Assembly: GCA_025200525.1 (NCBI GenBank)
Contig: CM045762.1
Span: 126,113,752-126,177,751 of the forward strand
Length of the DNA stretch: 64,000 nt
Reading direction: 5' to 3'
DNA from: Camellia lanceoleosa
Lineage: Eukaryota > Streptophyta > Magnoliopsida > Ericales > Theaceae
The notes below the pieces were generated by a model that was not told where the DNA came from, searched no databases, and was given only the letters and a program-made list of their open reading frames with translations. Below, in pieces: positions 48,239 to 57,614 of this stretch; positions within the stretch are counted from its first letter, which is position 1; each line of letters opens with the position of its first letter. The translations under genes were made by a program, and so were the position numbers.

Positions 48239-49137
48239 TGTGAGTACCGAATCCCGTACTAGAAGAAAGTGGATTGGAGCTTCGCAACTAAATGGACTAT
48301 CCAAGAACTGAGGACCTACAACACAGAACAGCTTTAGAGCTGTTCGGCCGAGGTTGGCTGGAAAACCCTTTCAACGTGGGAATGAGTGATCAGGGAAGAT
48401 AAAGAACTCTCTGTAGGTGTCGAGAGAGGAAATGAAAGAGTGTATTTAGTTGTGCTTAAGTGAGTAGAGTTGTCATGAGATGAGTTCCATACTTTCAATG
48501 TGAAGAGAATGAGACTTATATAGAAGACTTTGCTTGTTGCCCAAGATGGTTTCATGGAGCTTTGGTGGTCAAGGCTCCCTTAGCATTGCTCAAGGTTGGG
48601 GACCACCAGGTAGTTGATGATGGATCCATGTGCTCATTATAACCATACATATAATAGATCACATTCCCTTGGTTAACTGTTTTCATGATTCTAGGAAGGG
48701 AGGGGGGGAGGTGACCAATTGAGGTGGCAGCCTTTATATTCATGCATTCATAGCTTCCTCATTTCTCTGAGAGGTTCCCTCAGCTCGATACTGTTGTGCC
48801 TTGGCTTAGCCTTTTGTAAGACTGTTTGTAGAGATGGGCTAGCCCATTTGGATATCTTTGTGTGGGCTCGGCCCACTTTGGTTCTAATAATGGATTTAGA
48901 CCATCAGTTCGGTCCATGGATTAAGTCTAGCAGCTCAACCCAACCCAGTATTGCGGCTTGGACTAGCCTTTCCACTGCGGGTTGGGTCCAAGTGCTTGAG
49001 GACTTGGGAAGACTACTCTTTATGGAGATGGGCTTAATTGGTTGGCCCACACATTCATCTAACACACTTAAATTTGGGCTTAGTGGATTGGACCGACCCA
49101 AGGCTTGGATCCGACCCATTTATATTATGTCCCTTCA
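48239..49137 (-). mobile_element. Probable 5' LTR of element D (0.9 kb)
   Basis: The edge TGTGAGTACC at 48,239 lies three bases from a degenerate primer-site-like TGGTACGGTGAGC (reverse complement of 48,223-48,235), and gag follows. The other edge is placed at 49,137 (...CCTTCA on plus), where gag-like copia sequence stops. A TATA-like CTATATAAG lies at 48,515-48,523. The matching 3' LTR is outside the window, so the boundaries are provisional. Confidence 0.5.
48515..48523 (-). promoter_or_regulatory. TATA-like box in LTR of element D
   Basis: The reverse complement is CTATATAAG, a good plant TATA box, about 290 bp from the gag side of the LTR, the usual U3/R position. Confidence 0.5.
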
Positions 49138-49297
49138 CCATACATCTCCTTAACAAGATCCTATAATTCCACAGCAGTTTCTGAAATGTAAAGATCTCAG
49201 GCATTTGAGGTTCTATTGAATTCAAAATCCATGACATGATAAGTCGATTCATTGATTGCCCCACTTCAAATTTAAGATCATTCAAATCATGGCTCAA
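49138..49297 (-). pseudogene. Copia-type gag-like fragment joined to RT fragment
   Basis: The minus-strand frame has DLNDLKFEVGQSMNRLIMSW and LNSIEPQMPEIFTF, which resemble the gag of copia-type elements (Trp-Ile-Leu-Asn-Ser followed by P-E-I). It directly follows RT sequence ending YVDDLIYNGND, which is not a normal order, so two fragments have been joined near 49,300. Identification is tentative. Confidence 0.4.
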
Positions 49298-49299
49298 TC

Positions 49300-50030
49300 A
49301 TTACCGTTATAAATAAGGTCATCAACATATAAGCACATAGTAAGTATCTTCCCATCATCTCCAAGTTTAGTATAGAGTGTGTGCTCATAAGAACATTTAA
49401 GAAAACCTTCCTTAGCAAAGTAAGCATCTATATGACTGTACCAAGCTCTCGGTGCTTGTTTCAGTCCGTATAATGCTTTCTTTAACCTTTATACCTGATT
49501 CTCATGACCTTGCTTCACATATCTAGGAGGTTGGTCAATGTGCACCTCTTCTTCCAAATTGCCATGCAGAAAATGCCAACTTCATATCCAATTGATAAAT
49601 GGGCCAAGAAATTTGGGCAACCATGGATAACATCAATTGAACTGTGTCAAGCCTCACAACTGAAACAAACACATCTTTGTAATCAACACCAAATTGTTGC
49701 TTATACCCCTTTGCAACAAGTCGAGCTTTGTACTTGTCAACTTTGCTGTCTTTCTTCAACTTTGTTTTATAAACCCATTTGACACTGATGGATCTTGCCC
49801 TTTTGGAAGTTCTGACAGCTCCCAAGTGTTGTTTTTCTCTATAGATCTGATCTCCTCATTCATGTCTTTTTGCCATTTTGAATCTTTGATAGCTTGTTGG
49901 AATGTGATGAGATCACAATCTAAAAATAATACAAAATGGGCAAGTGTATCATCATTGTCAAATTGATCATCACCACTAACCTTATAATGGATCATCCATC
50001 CGGGTCGCTTTCTCATTCGCTAAGATCGAG
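49300..50030 (-). pseudogene. Ty1/copia reverse transcriptase fragment
   Basis: Minus-strand pieces: 50,016-49,756 (AIKDSKWQKDMNEEIRSIEK, NNTWEL), 49,825-49,535 (VKWVYKTKLKKDSKVDKYKA, LVAKGYKQQFGVDY, QLDMKLAF) and, in other frames, RLKKALYGLKQAPRAW and LYVDDLIYNGND down to 49,300. These are hallmark motifs of copia RT, with the YVDD box intact. Frame changes separate the pieces. Confidence 0.85.
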
Positions 50031-50199
50031 AGCTTGCCACTGCTGCTTAGGCTTCGTTGGAATCAAGTGCTGCAATAGTTTCTAGTATGACTGTAGCAAC
50101 ATAATATTAGCAGAAAGGGTTGGTTGCAACTGCATTTTTGCTTTTGTTCATCAAAACTCACAAGTATTTGTTGCTGCCCTGCCCCCTTTTTTAGTCAAA

Positions 50200-50770
50200 T
50201 TTCATTTGTTCTCCTCATCAAAAACAATATCTCGGGCTAATGACTATCTTTTCTGTGATAGGATTGAACAACTTGTAGGCTTTCGAATGTTCACTAACCC
50301 CAAGAAAGACACATTTTGCGCCTTTGTCATCTAGCTTCTTCCTCTTCTCATCTGGAATGTGTGCATATGCAATGCATTCAAAGATTTTGAAGTGATCAAC
50401 GGCAGGCCTTCGTCCACTCCAACCATCTTTCGATGTTATATTTTTAACAGCAAATGTGGGACATCGATTCAGAACATGGACGCTCCAATTCACTATTTTT
50501 GGCCAAAAGCTTTTTGGAATTCTCCCCCTAGCCAACATGCTTCTCACCGTGTTCAGAATAGTTCGATTCTTCCTCTCCGATACACCATTTTCTTGGGGGT
50601 GCGTAGGCTATTGTCAATTGCCTTTGGATTCCATGCTCATCACAACAATTTGCAAATTCATGTGACATGTATTCTTCACCATGATCTGTACGAAGAATTT
50701 TAATGGTTCTCCCAACATCATTCCCCACTTGGGCTTTGAAACTTTTAAATGCTACAAACTTTGGTCAATC
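50200..50770 (-). pseudogene. Ty1/copia integrase fragment
   Basis: Minus-strand reading from 50,770: AFKSFKAQV, GRTIKILRTDHGEEYMSHEF, CDEHGIQRQLTIAYAP, a frame change near 50,590 in the NGV-E-R motif, then SMLARGRIPKSFWP, NITSKDGWSGRRPAV and KGAKCVFLGVSEHSKAYKLF. This is the C-terminal half of copia integrase. The second catalytic Asp (in RTDHG) is visible. It is truncated on the right near 50,770. Confidence 0.85.
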
Positions 50771-51049
50771 AAAACTTATTGAAAAATAAACTTTTAACAG
50801 TTTTTTCCACTTTGTCTTAAGCCATCGTAGACATAAATAAGAAGAAATCTAAATAAAAAGGTATAACGCACCTAGCAATACGAAAAAAATGCCTACAAAG
50901 CATGTACGAAAAACAAATGGTGAGACAGAACCCTACAATCTTCCACAATAGACCTAAACAAAGGGTAGAACAAACATAGTTTTTTCCACTTTGTCTTAAG
51001 GTCTCAATTAACCCTCTAAACAGTGTCAAAAATAGCCTGAAAGTAAGTT
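50771..51049. other. Junction segment with 23-bp direct repeats flanking 156 bp
   Basis: A 23-mer beginning AGTTTTTTCCACTTTGTCTT occurs at 50,799-50,821 and again at 50,978-51,000, around 156 bp of unrecognised AT-rich sequence. The left copy abuts the copia integrase remnant; the right copy is followed by about 50 bp before the tandem array. No gene was seen. Confidence 0.7.
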
Positions 51050-51199
51050 AACTGGATACAGGCGGTACGAATCCAATGGCACAGACGGCGATCGATTCCA
51101 ATTTACGATTAAAAAGTTATGACGCTTTCCGTGAAGTCGTACAAGAAAATAAAAATAAAAATAAAAAATTGAGATCAAAGAGACAGATTACAAAACCTA

Positions 51200-51540
51200 C
51201 CGTGATACCATGAAGAAACTCACACAATCACTAAAGAAGGAATTAACGTGGTTCGACAATGCCTGCATCCACGGGTGAAAGAAAGAAATTCAGTCTTGGG
51301 GACTCGTGAATGAGACCGTCAAATAAATAAGACGTACATCCACCAAAAAGGGAAGAATCACAATTACAATCAACACAAAATAAATTCCAATGATTTGACG
51401 TAATATCCACGATTCCCAAAGTCCCATTTCTTCCTTCTCGCCGAAAAGAAGGATCAGAAACAAGCACAAAATCATAAGAAGCCCATCATCAATCATCGAG
51501 AAACAAGCCTAAAGTCACCGCTGAACATCCCTTTCCATTT
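51200..51540 (-). other. LTR-like edge with primer-site-like motif (unit 1)
   Basis: The reverse complement of 51,200-51,210 is TGGTATCACGG, sharing TGGTATCA with the initiator-tRNA-Met primer site. It directly follows ...GTTTCTTCA, an LTR-like CA end. The CCCGTGGATGCAGG...CGAACCACG segment upstream resembles the U5 part of many plant LTRs. No matching LTR start was found. The equivalents are 54,479-54,820, 57,761-58,100 and 61,057-61,400. Confidence 0.5.
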
Positions 51541-52753
51541 CCTCTCTTTATCCCAAAAATTCCATCAATCTTAAACCTTTTTTTTTTTTTACTTAATTTG
51601 TTTTAGTAGCCCCCAAAGAATTTTTTTTTTTTTTTTTCTTCGTTCGTGTTCAACTCTTTTTAAGCATGTGAGCGATTCGAGAAAATTGTCCCGCTATTTC
51701 TAGCACTCATTCGGAGCAATTAATTTTGAGCGGAATGTAATGTACAAAGATCGAAAACTTGGCCATGCAGATTCTGCCCGACCGATAGTTGCCAAGAAGA
51801 AGAAAATTCAACCTATCCTGTAAGCAAGGTGCGAATAAGTTTGCAATTGACCCCAGTGACGAAATGAAGCGAATAGGGATGGAAATTAGAGTTTGCGAAC
51901 AAATATCGTGCTTCAATTAATTGGATTGCGCCTAATTAAGATCTTAATATCCGGGATGTGCCACCAATCCTTTATAATATTGTAATATCTCCACCTATGT
52001 TCCGCGGAATCCATCTAACCACAGCATGGCACAATTTGTGTTGTTCCATCTATGCATGCTATATCTCACATGCTAGTTGCATCAGACAAGATTTTTAAAA
52101 CCAAACCAAAGTGTGAGATCACTTTTACTGGCAGCTTACTGGTTCACGTGGAATAGATGGATTGTATTGCAAGAAATGAAAACAAGTCGAATCAAATGGC
52201 AACAATAACTTGAGCCAATAATGTCCATCATTAGAGGAAGTACATAAAAAGATCAGAGGTAAACGAATAAGAAACGAAAATAAAATTAAAATCAATTTTT
52301 AGATTAAGGGGACAAACTACGACCTAGTCAAAATCTATTGCTCACACGTGCGACCTCTTCAAAATTTAAATGTCCGGAGTACGTAAGATTGTGGAAAAGG
52401 GTTATGTTAGTATTTTTTCCAAACGAAAGAGACTCGTAAACATAATATCGCGTATGAGCTACATTAATAAACCAGAGATTGAATAGAAGAACACTTCGCA
52501 GTTTTATCAAAATGCATCGTTTATTCTACATTTAATTGAAGGTAACGTGCTACAATGGGGTGTAGCCTTCCAAATTTGAGAACTTGACTCCTTCGTCACA
52601 GTAACAAAGACATGATAAAATTATTTTGTTCTTCCCAGACAATTCCAAATATACGGCCAAAAAGTTAAAATAAAAATAAAGTACATGATATGGTATTAGG
52701 CTTGAGTCGCAAGCTAATAATTTGCTTCTCGTAACATAAATTTTGAGCGATTA

Positions 52754-53329
52754 CTAAGAGGTGGGGTGGGGACATTATTTGTAATCCCGAAAAACCCAAT
52801 GACACGTGATGTGGATGTCACGCGCTGAAATTGATGGATCGCGAACCCCTTTAGAATCCAACCTCGTTGACAACTTTCGACAGAGTAGCCTGCGTTTAAA
52901 ATGTTCTCACTTGCGGTCTCATAAGAATCTTCGTCGTATGGGCCAGACACAAATTTGAGCGCGCCTCTCAAAAATTCGGACGCCACGTCGAATGAAGATA
53001 CGCAACTTTGAAGAGCTAGCTTTGCAGTGGGGTTTGTACCGCGCTTGGGAAGCACAAGAGATACGTGGCTCTTGAGTTTTGATATGTCGTTTATTCCTAA
53101 GTCGATGGCGACTTTCACGAGGGTTACTTGATCCGAGCTAATGCCGAGGATCCAACTTGAAAGTTTCGACGCAGAATGTTTTGTTCTTAGCCTGGTTGCA
53201 AAATTCGTTGACTAGTTTGTATGGAGTAGAATTCAAAGGCATCCGAGTGGAATTTGCTGGAGTTGGGACGTGAAAGAAGAGAGATAAAGCAATGGTTACG
53301 AATATGGTTGTGCGACTCATTGAATCCAT
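52754..53329 (-). pseudogene. PMEI-domain inhibitor gene, copy 1, frame-broken
   Basis: This copy starts like the intact ones (MDSMSRTT, signal peptide, first Cys pair at NEFCNQAKNKTFC) and reads correctly for about 62 codons. A net loss of 5 bases around 53,133-53,150 (GATCCGAGCTAATGCCGAGG against GATCCGGAGCTAATGCGCTTCG) breaks the frame. The rest of the domain, with both later Cys residues, is intact in another frame. Further losses of 1 and 2 bases lie near 52,860 and 52,830, and of 3 and 1 near the end, where the stop is passed. If real this is a pseudogene. All changes sit in GC/CG-rich or homopolymer spots, so sequencing error is possible. Confidence 0.85.
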
Positions 53330-53380
53330 TGCGGTGTGCTTGATTGGCTTTTGCTTTGGTTCATCGGGGGTTTTTTTCCC

Positions 53381-53389
53381 AAATTATAG
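53381..53389 (-). promoter_or_regulatory. TATA-like box upstream of PMEI copy 1
   Basis: The reverse complement CTATAATTT lies about 55 bp upstream of the ATG. The same motif is present before copies 2 (56,659-56,667), 3 (59,957-59,965) and 4 (63,260-63,268). The promoter role is inferred from position only. Confidence 0.35.
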
Positions 53390-54330
53390 AGGTAAGAAAA
53401 TGTCTATTTTTAGTGGTTGTCTCTACTTGCCAACCCTGACACGATGAAAAGAACTACTTGAAGGATTTCTTTTAATATCCTAGTTGGCACTACTAAAGAT
53501 AGCAACAAGCATGCACTACTAACTGGCTCTATGTTTTCAACGAATTTCCAAAGTTGTCCAGCACAAGCATTGCAAGATCTCTATGAAGAAAGCGTGGATC
53601 TAATGATTTCTTGCGTAGTTGCTGTTGAAGGTGGGATGCGTGAACATCGCGCATCATATATGAGCAGTGCATGCTGAACGAGTCAAGTCTACATGGTGAA
53701 AACAATAGTATGGTGTTTCTCAAGAGGTGATGGAGTGAGGCTCCAGATTAATAATTCTCATTTTCCCACACTTGCTTTGGGAAAATAGAAAAATACCAAA
53801 AGAGAAATAATATTGCATATTGATGATAACCTTAAGTTAAGTCACCGTGGCAAATGGCATTAATTGTGTACCTTACGTTTAGATTTTATAACGATTCATT
53901 ATATCAAGGGAATTTTTCAGGGGTAGGAGTTTGGCAAAAGCAGTATTTTTAAGGAAACGAGAAAAGATAAAATCATGTCAAGATTTAGTTTTAGTATTGG
54001 AATATTTTGTTGGATCAATGGCTCGCCGTCATCAAGTCGCAAGTGTGCAAGTGTAGTTGGCACCAACAAGGGCATAAGTATGAGGAAGTGAAGACTTTCC
54101 ACAACATGCATTAAATTCATGTAGTCGTCCCCATTTTTCACGTGTTCACATTGCGAATTTGCCTAATAAAGTCACCCACCATTCGAAGCAACGCATGGTT
54201 AATAGATGAACATATTTCTCTCTCGGCTACACCATTCTTCTACAAATTCCTAGAATTCGAAATTAATTTTGACGATGATTTTTGACATCACTCTTGTCGT
54301 GTCAACCTTTGGACCATCTACTTCAAAAGT

Positions 54331-57300
54331 GAACTGGTTAAAGGCAGAACGAATCCAATGGCACAGACGGAGATCGATTCCAAGTTACGATTAAAAAGTT
54401 ATGACGGTTTCCGTGAAGTCGTACAAAAAAATAAAAAAAATAAAAAATTGAGATCAAAGAGACAGATTACAAAACCTACCGTGATACCATGAAGAAACTC
54501 ACACAATCACTAAAGAAGGAATTAACGTGGTTCGACAATGCCTGCATCCACGGGTGAAAGAAAGAAATTCAGTCTTGGGGACTCGTGAATGAGACCGTCA
54601 AATAAATAAGACGTACATCCACCAAAAAGGGAAGAATCACAATTACAATCAACACAAAATAAATTCCAATGATTTGACGTAATATCCACGATTCCCAAAG
54701 TCCCATTTCTTCCTTCTCGCCGAAAAGAAGGATCAGAAACAAGCACAAAATCATAAGAAGCCCATCATCAATCATCGAGAAACAAGCCTAAAGTCACCGC
54801 TGAACATCCCTTTCCATTTCCTCTCTTTATCCCAAAAATTCCATCAATCTTAAACCTTTTTTTTTTTTACTTAATTTGTTTTAGTAGCCCCCAAAGAATT
54901 TTTTTTTTTTTTTTCTTCGTTCGTGTTCAACTCTTTTTTAAGCATGTGAGCGCATTCGGAGAAAATTGTCCTGCTATTTCTAGCACTCATTCGGGGAGCA
55001 ATTAATTTTGAGCGGAATGTAATGTACAAAGATCGAAAACTTGGCCATGCAGGATTACTGGCCCGACCGGATAGTTGCCAAGAAGAAGAAAATCCAACCT
55101 ATCCCAGGGGCAAGGTGCGAATAAGTTTGCAATTGACCCCAGTGACGAAATGAAGCGAATAGGGATGGAAATTAGAGTTTGCCAACAAATATCGTGCTTC
55201 AATTAATTGGATTGCGCCTAATTAAGATCTTAATATCCGGGATGTGCCACCAATCCTTTATAATATTGTAATATCTCCACCTATGTTCCGCGGAATCCAT
55301 CTAACCACAGCATGGCACAATTTGTGTTGTTCCATCTATGCATGCTATATCTGTTGTGCTAGTTGCTACTCGACAAGATTTTTACAACCATGCCAAAGTG
55401 TGAGCTCTCTTTTACTCGCACCCTACTGCTTCACGTGGAATAGATGCCTCGTGCTGCAAGAAGTGAAAACAAGTCGAATCAAATGGCAACAATAACTTGA
55501 GCCAATAATGTCCATCATTAGAGGAAGTACATAAAAAGATCGAGGTAAACGAATAAGAAACGAAAATAAAATTAAAATCAATTTTAGATTAAGGGACAAA
55601 CTACGACCTAGTCAAAATCTATTGCTCACACGCATGCACCTCTTCAAAATTTAAATGTCCGAGTGCGTAAGATTGCGCAAAGGTTTATGTTAGTATTTTT
55701 TCCAAACGAAAGAGACTCAGTAAACATAATATCGCCAGATGAGCTACATTAATAAACCAGAGATTGAATAGAAGAACACTTCGCAGCTTTTATCAAAATG
55801 CATCGTTTATTCTACATTTAATTGAAGGTAACGTATACAATGGGGTGTAGCCTTCCAAATTTGAGAACTTGACTCCTTCCACAGAACAAAGACATGATAA
55901 AATTATTTTGTTCTTCCTGACAATTCCAAATATACGCCCAAAAAAGTTAAAATAAAATAAAGTACATGATATGGTATTAGGCTTGAGTCAAGCTAATAAT
56001 TCGCTTCAGAACATAAATTTTGAGCGATTACTAAGAGGTGGGGGTGGGGACATTATTTGTAATCCTGAAAGCGAACCCAATGACACGTGATGGGGATGTC
56101 ACGGCGCGGGAAATTGTTGGATGGTGAACCCCTTTAGAATCCAACCCTCGGTGACAACTTTCGACCAGTACCTGCATTTAAAATGTTCTCACTTGCGGTC
56201 TCATAAGAATCTTCGTCGTATGGGCCAGACACAAATTTGAGCGCGCCTCTCAAAAATTCGGACGCCACGTCGAATGAAGATACACAACTTTGAAGAGCTA
56301 GCTTTGCAGTGGGGTTTGTACTGCTTGGGAAGCACAAGAGACACGTGGCTCTTGAGTTTTGATATGTCGTTTATTCCTAAGTCGATGGCGACTTTCACGA
56401 GGGTTACTTGATCCGAGCTAATGCGCCGAGGATCCAACTTGAAAGTTTCGACGCAGAATGTTTTGTTCTTAGCTGGTTGCAAAATTCGTTGACTAGTTTG
56501 TATGGAGTAGAATTCAAAGGCATCCGAGTGGAATTTTTGGAGTTGGGACGTGAAAGAAGAGAGATAAAGCAATGGTTACGAATATGGTTGTGCGACTCAT
56601 TGAATCCATTGCGGTGCTTGATTGGCTTTTGCTTTGGTTCATCGGGGGTTTTTTTCCCAAATTATAGAGGTAAGAAAATGTCTATTTTTAGTGGTTGTCT
56701 CTACTTGCCAACCCTGACACGATGAAAAGAACTACTTGAAGGATTTCTTTTAATATCCTAGTTGGCACTACTAAAGATAGCAACAAGCATGCACTACTAA
56801 CTGGCTCTATGTTTTCAACGAATTTCCAAAGTTGTCCAGCACAAGCATTGCAAGATCTCTATGAAGAAAGCGTGGATCTAATGATTTCTTGCGTAGTTGC
56901 AGTTGAAGGTGGGATGCGTGAACATCGCGATCATATATGAGCGTGCATCTTGAACGAGTCAAGTCTACATGGTGAAAACAATAGTATGGTGTTTCTCAAG
57001 AGGTGATGGAGTGAGGCTCCAGATTAATAATTCTCATTTTCCCACACTTGCTTTGGGAAAATAGAAAAATACCAAAAGAGAAATAATATTGCATATTGAT
57101 GATAACCTTAAGTTAAGTCACCGTGGCAAATGGCAATAATTGTGTACCTTACGTTTAGATTTTATAACGATGCATTATATCAAGGGAATTTTTCAGGGGG
57201 TAGGAGTTTGGCAAACAGTGTATTTTTAAGGAAACGAGAAAAGATAAAATCTGTGTCAAGATTTAGTTTTTAGTATTGGAATATTTTGTTGCGGATCAAT

Positions 57301-57614
57301 GCCGGCTCTGCCGTCATCAAGTGCGCAAGTGTGCAAGTGTAGTTGGCACCAACAGTGGCATAAGTATGAGGAAGTGAAGACTTTCCACAACATGCATTAA
57401 ATTCATGTAGTCGGCCCCATTTTTCACGTGTTCACATTATGAATTTGCCTAATAAAGTCACCCACCATTCGTAAAGCAACGCATGGTTAATAGATGAACA
57501 TATTTCTCTCGGCTACACCATTCTTCTACAAATTCCTAGAATTCAAATTAATTTTGACGATGATTTTGACATCACTCTTGTCGTGTCAACTTTTGGACCA
57601 TCTACTTCAAAAGT
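54331..57614 (-). repeat. Tandem array unit 2 (3.28 kb)
   Basis: Same layout as unit 1. A cluster of substitutions at 55,341-55,465 is private to this unit. Its last part (57,180-57,409) is identical to 63,780-64,000 of unit 4. It contains PMEI copy 2; the rest has no credible gene. Confidence 0.9.
56031..56609 (-). pseudogene. PMEI-domain inhibitor gene, copy 2, frame-broken
   Basis: The ATG at 56,609 and the first 24 or so codons match the intact copies. One base is then missing near 56,536 (GAATTTTTGG against GAATTTGCTGG), one near 56,472 (AGCTGG against AGCCTGG), two near 56,321 (GTACTGCTT against GTACCGCGCTT) and two near 56,165, so the domain is spread over several frames. A 3-base loss near 56,425 keeps frame. 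All four Cys codons can still be found. Either a pseudogene or a gene damaged by uncorrected indels. Confidence 0.85.

Larger units (their letters stand above)
51050..54330 (-). repeat. Tandem array unit 1 (3.28 kb)
   Basis: First of four head-to-tail units. The left edge is set where similarity to the unit 2 start (GAACTGG...TCCAATGGCAC) begins. In plus order it holds a leader-like stretch, a primer-site-like motif (51,200-51,210), the invariant block (51,231-51,528), two T runs near 51,580 and 51,620, about 1.1 kb of AT-rich DNA without a credible gene, PMEI copy 1, and about 1 kb of upstream DNA. Confidence 0.9.

Noticed and set aside
48719..49153. 144-codon plus-strand ORF
   Set aside because: It overlaps the probable LTR of element D on the opposite strand and has no recognisable domain.
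51211..51290. SINE or tRNA-like promoter (GTGGTTCGAC resembles a B box)
   Set aside because: No A box at the right distance and no A tail was found. The CGTGGTTCG...CCACGGG text is better explained as the U5-like part of an LTR next to the primer-site-like motif.
53529..53723. 64-codon minus-strand ORF upstream of PMEI copies 1 and 3
   Set aside because: It is not open in copies 2 and 4 and has no recognisable domain; it overlaps a plus-strand frame of equal quality. Treated as upstream DNA.
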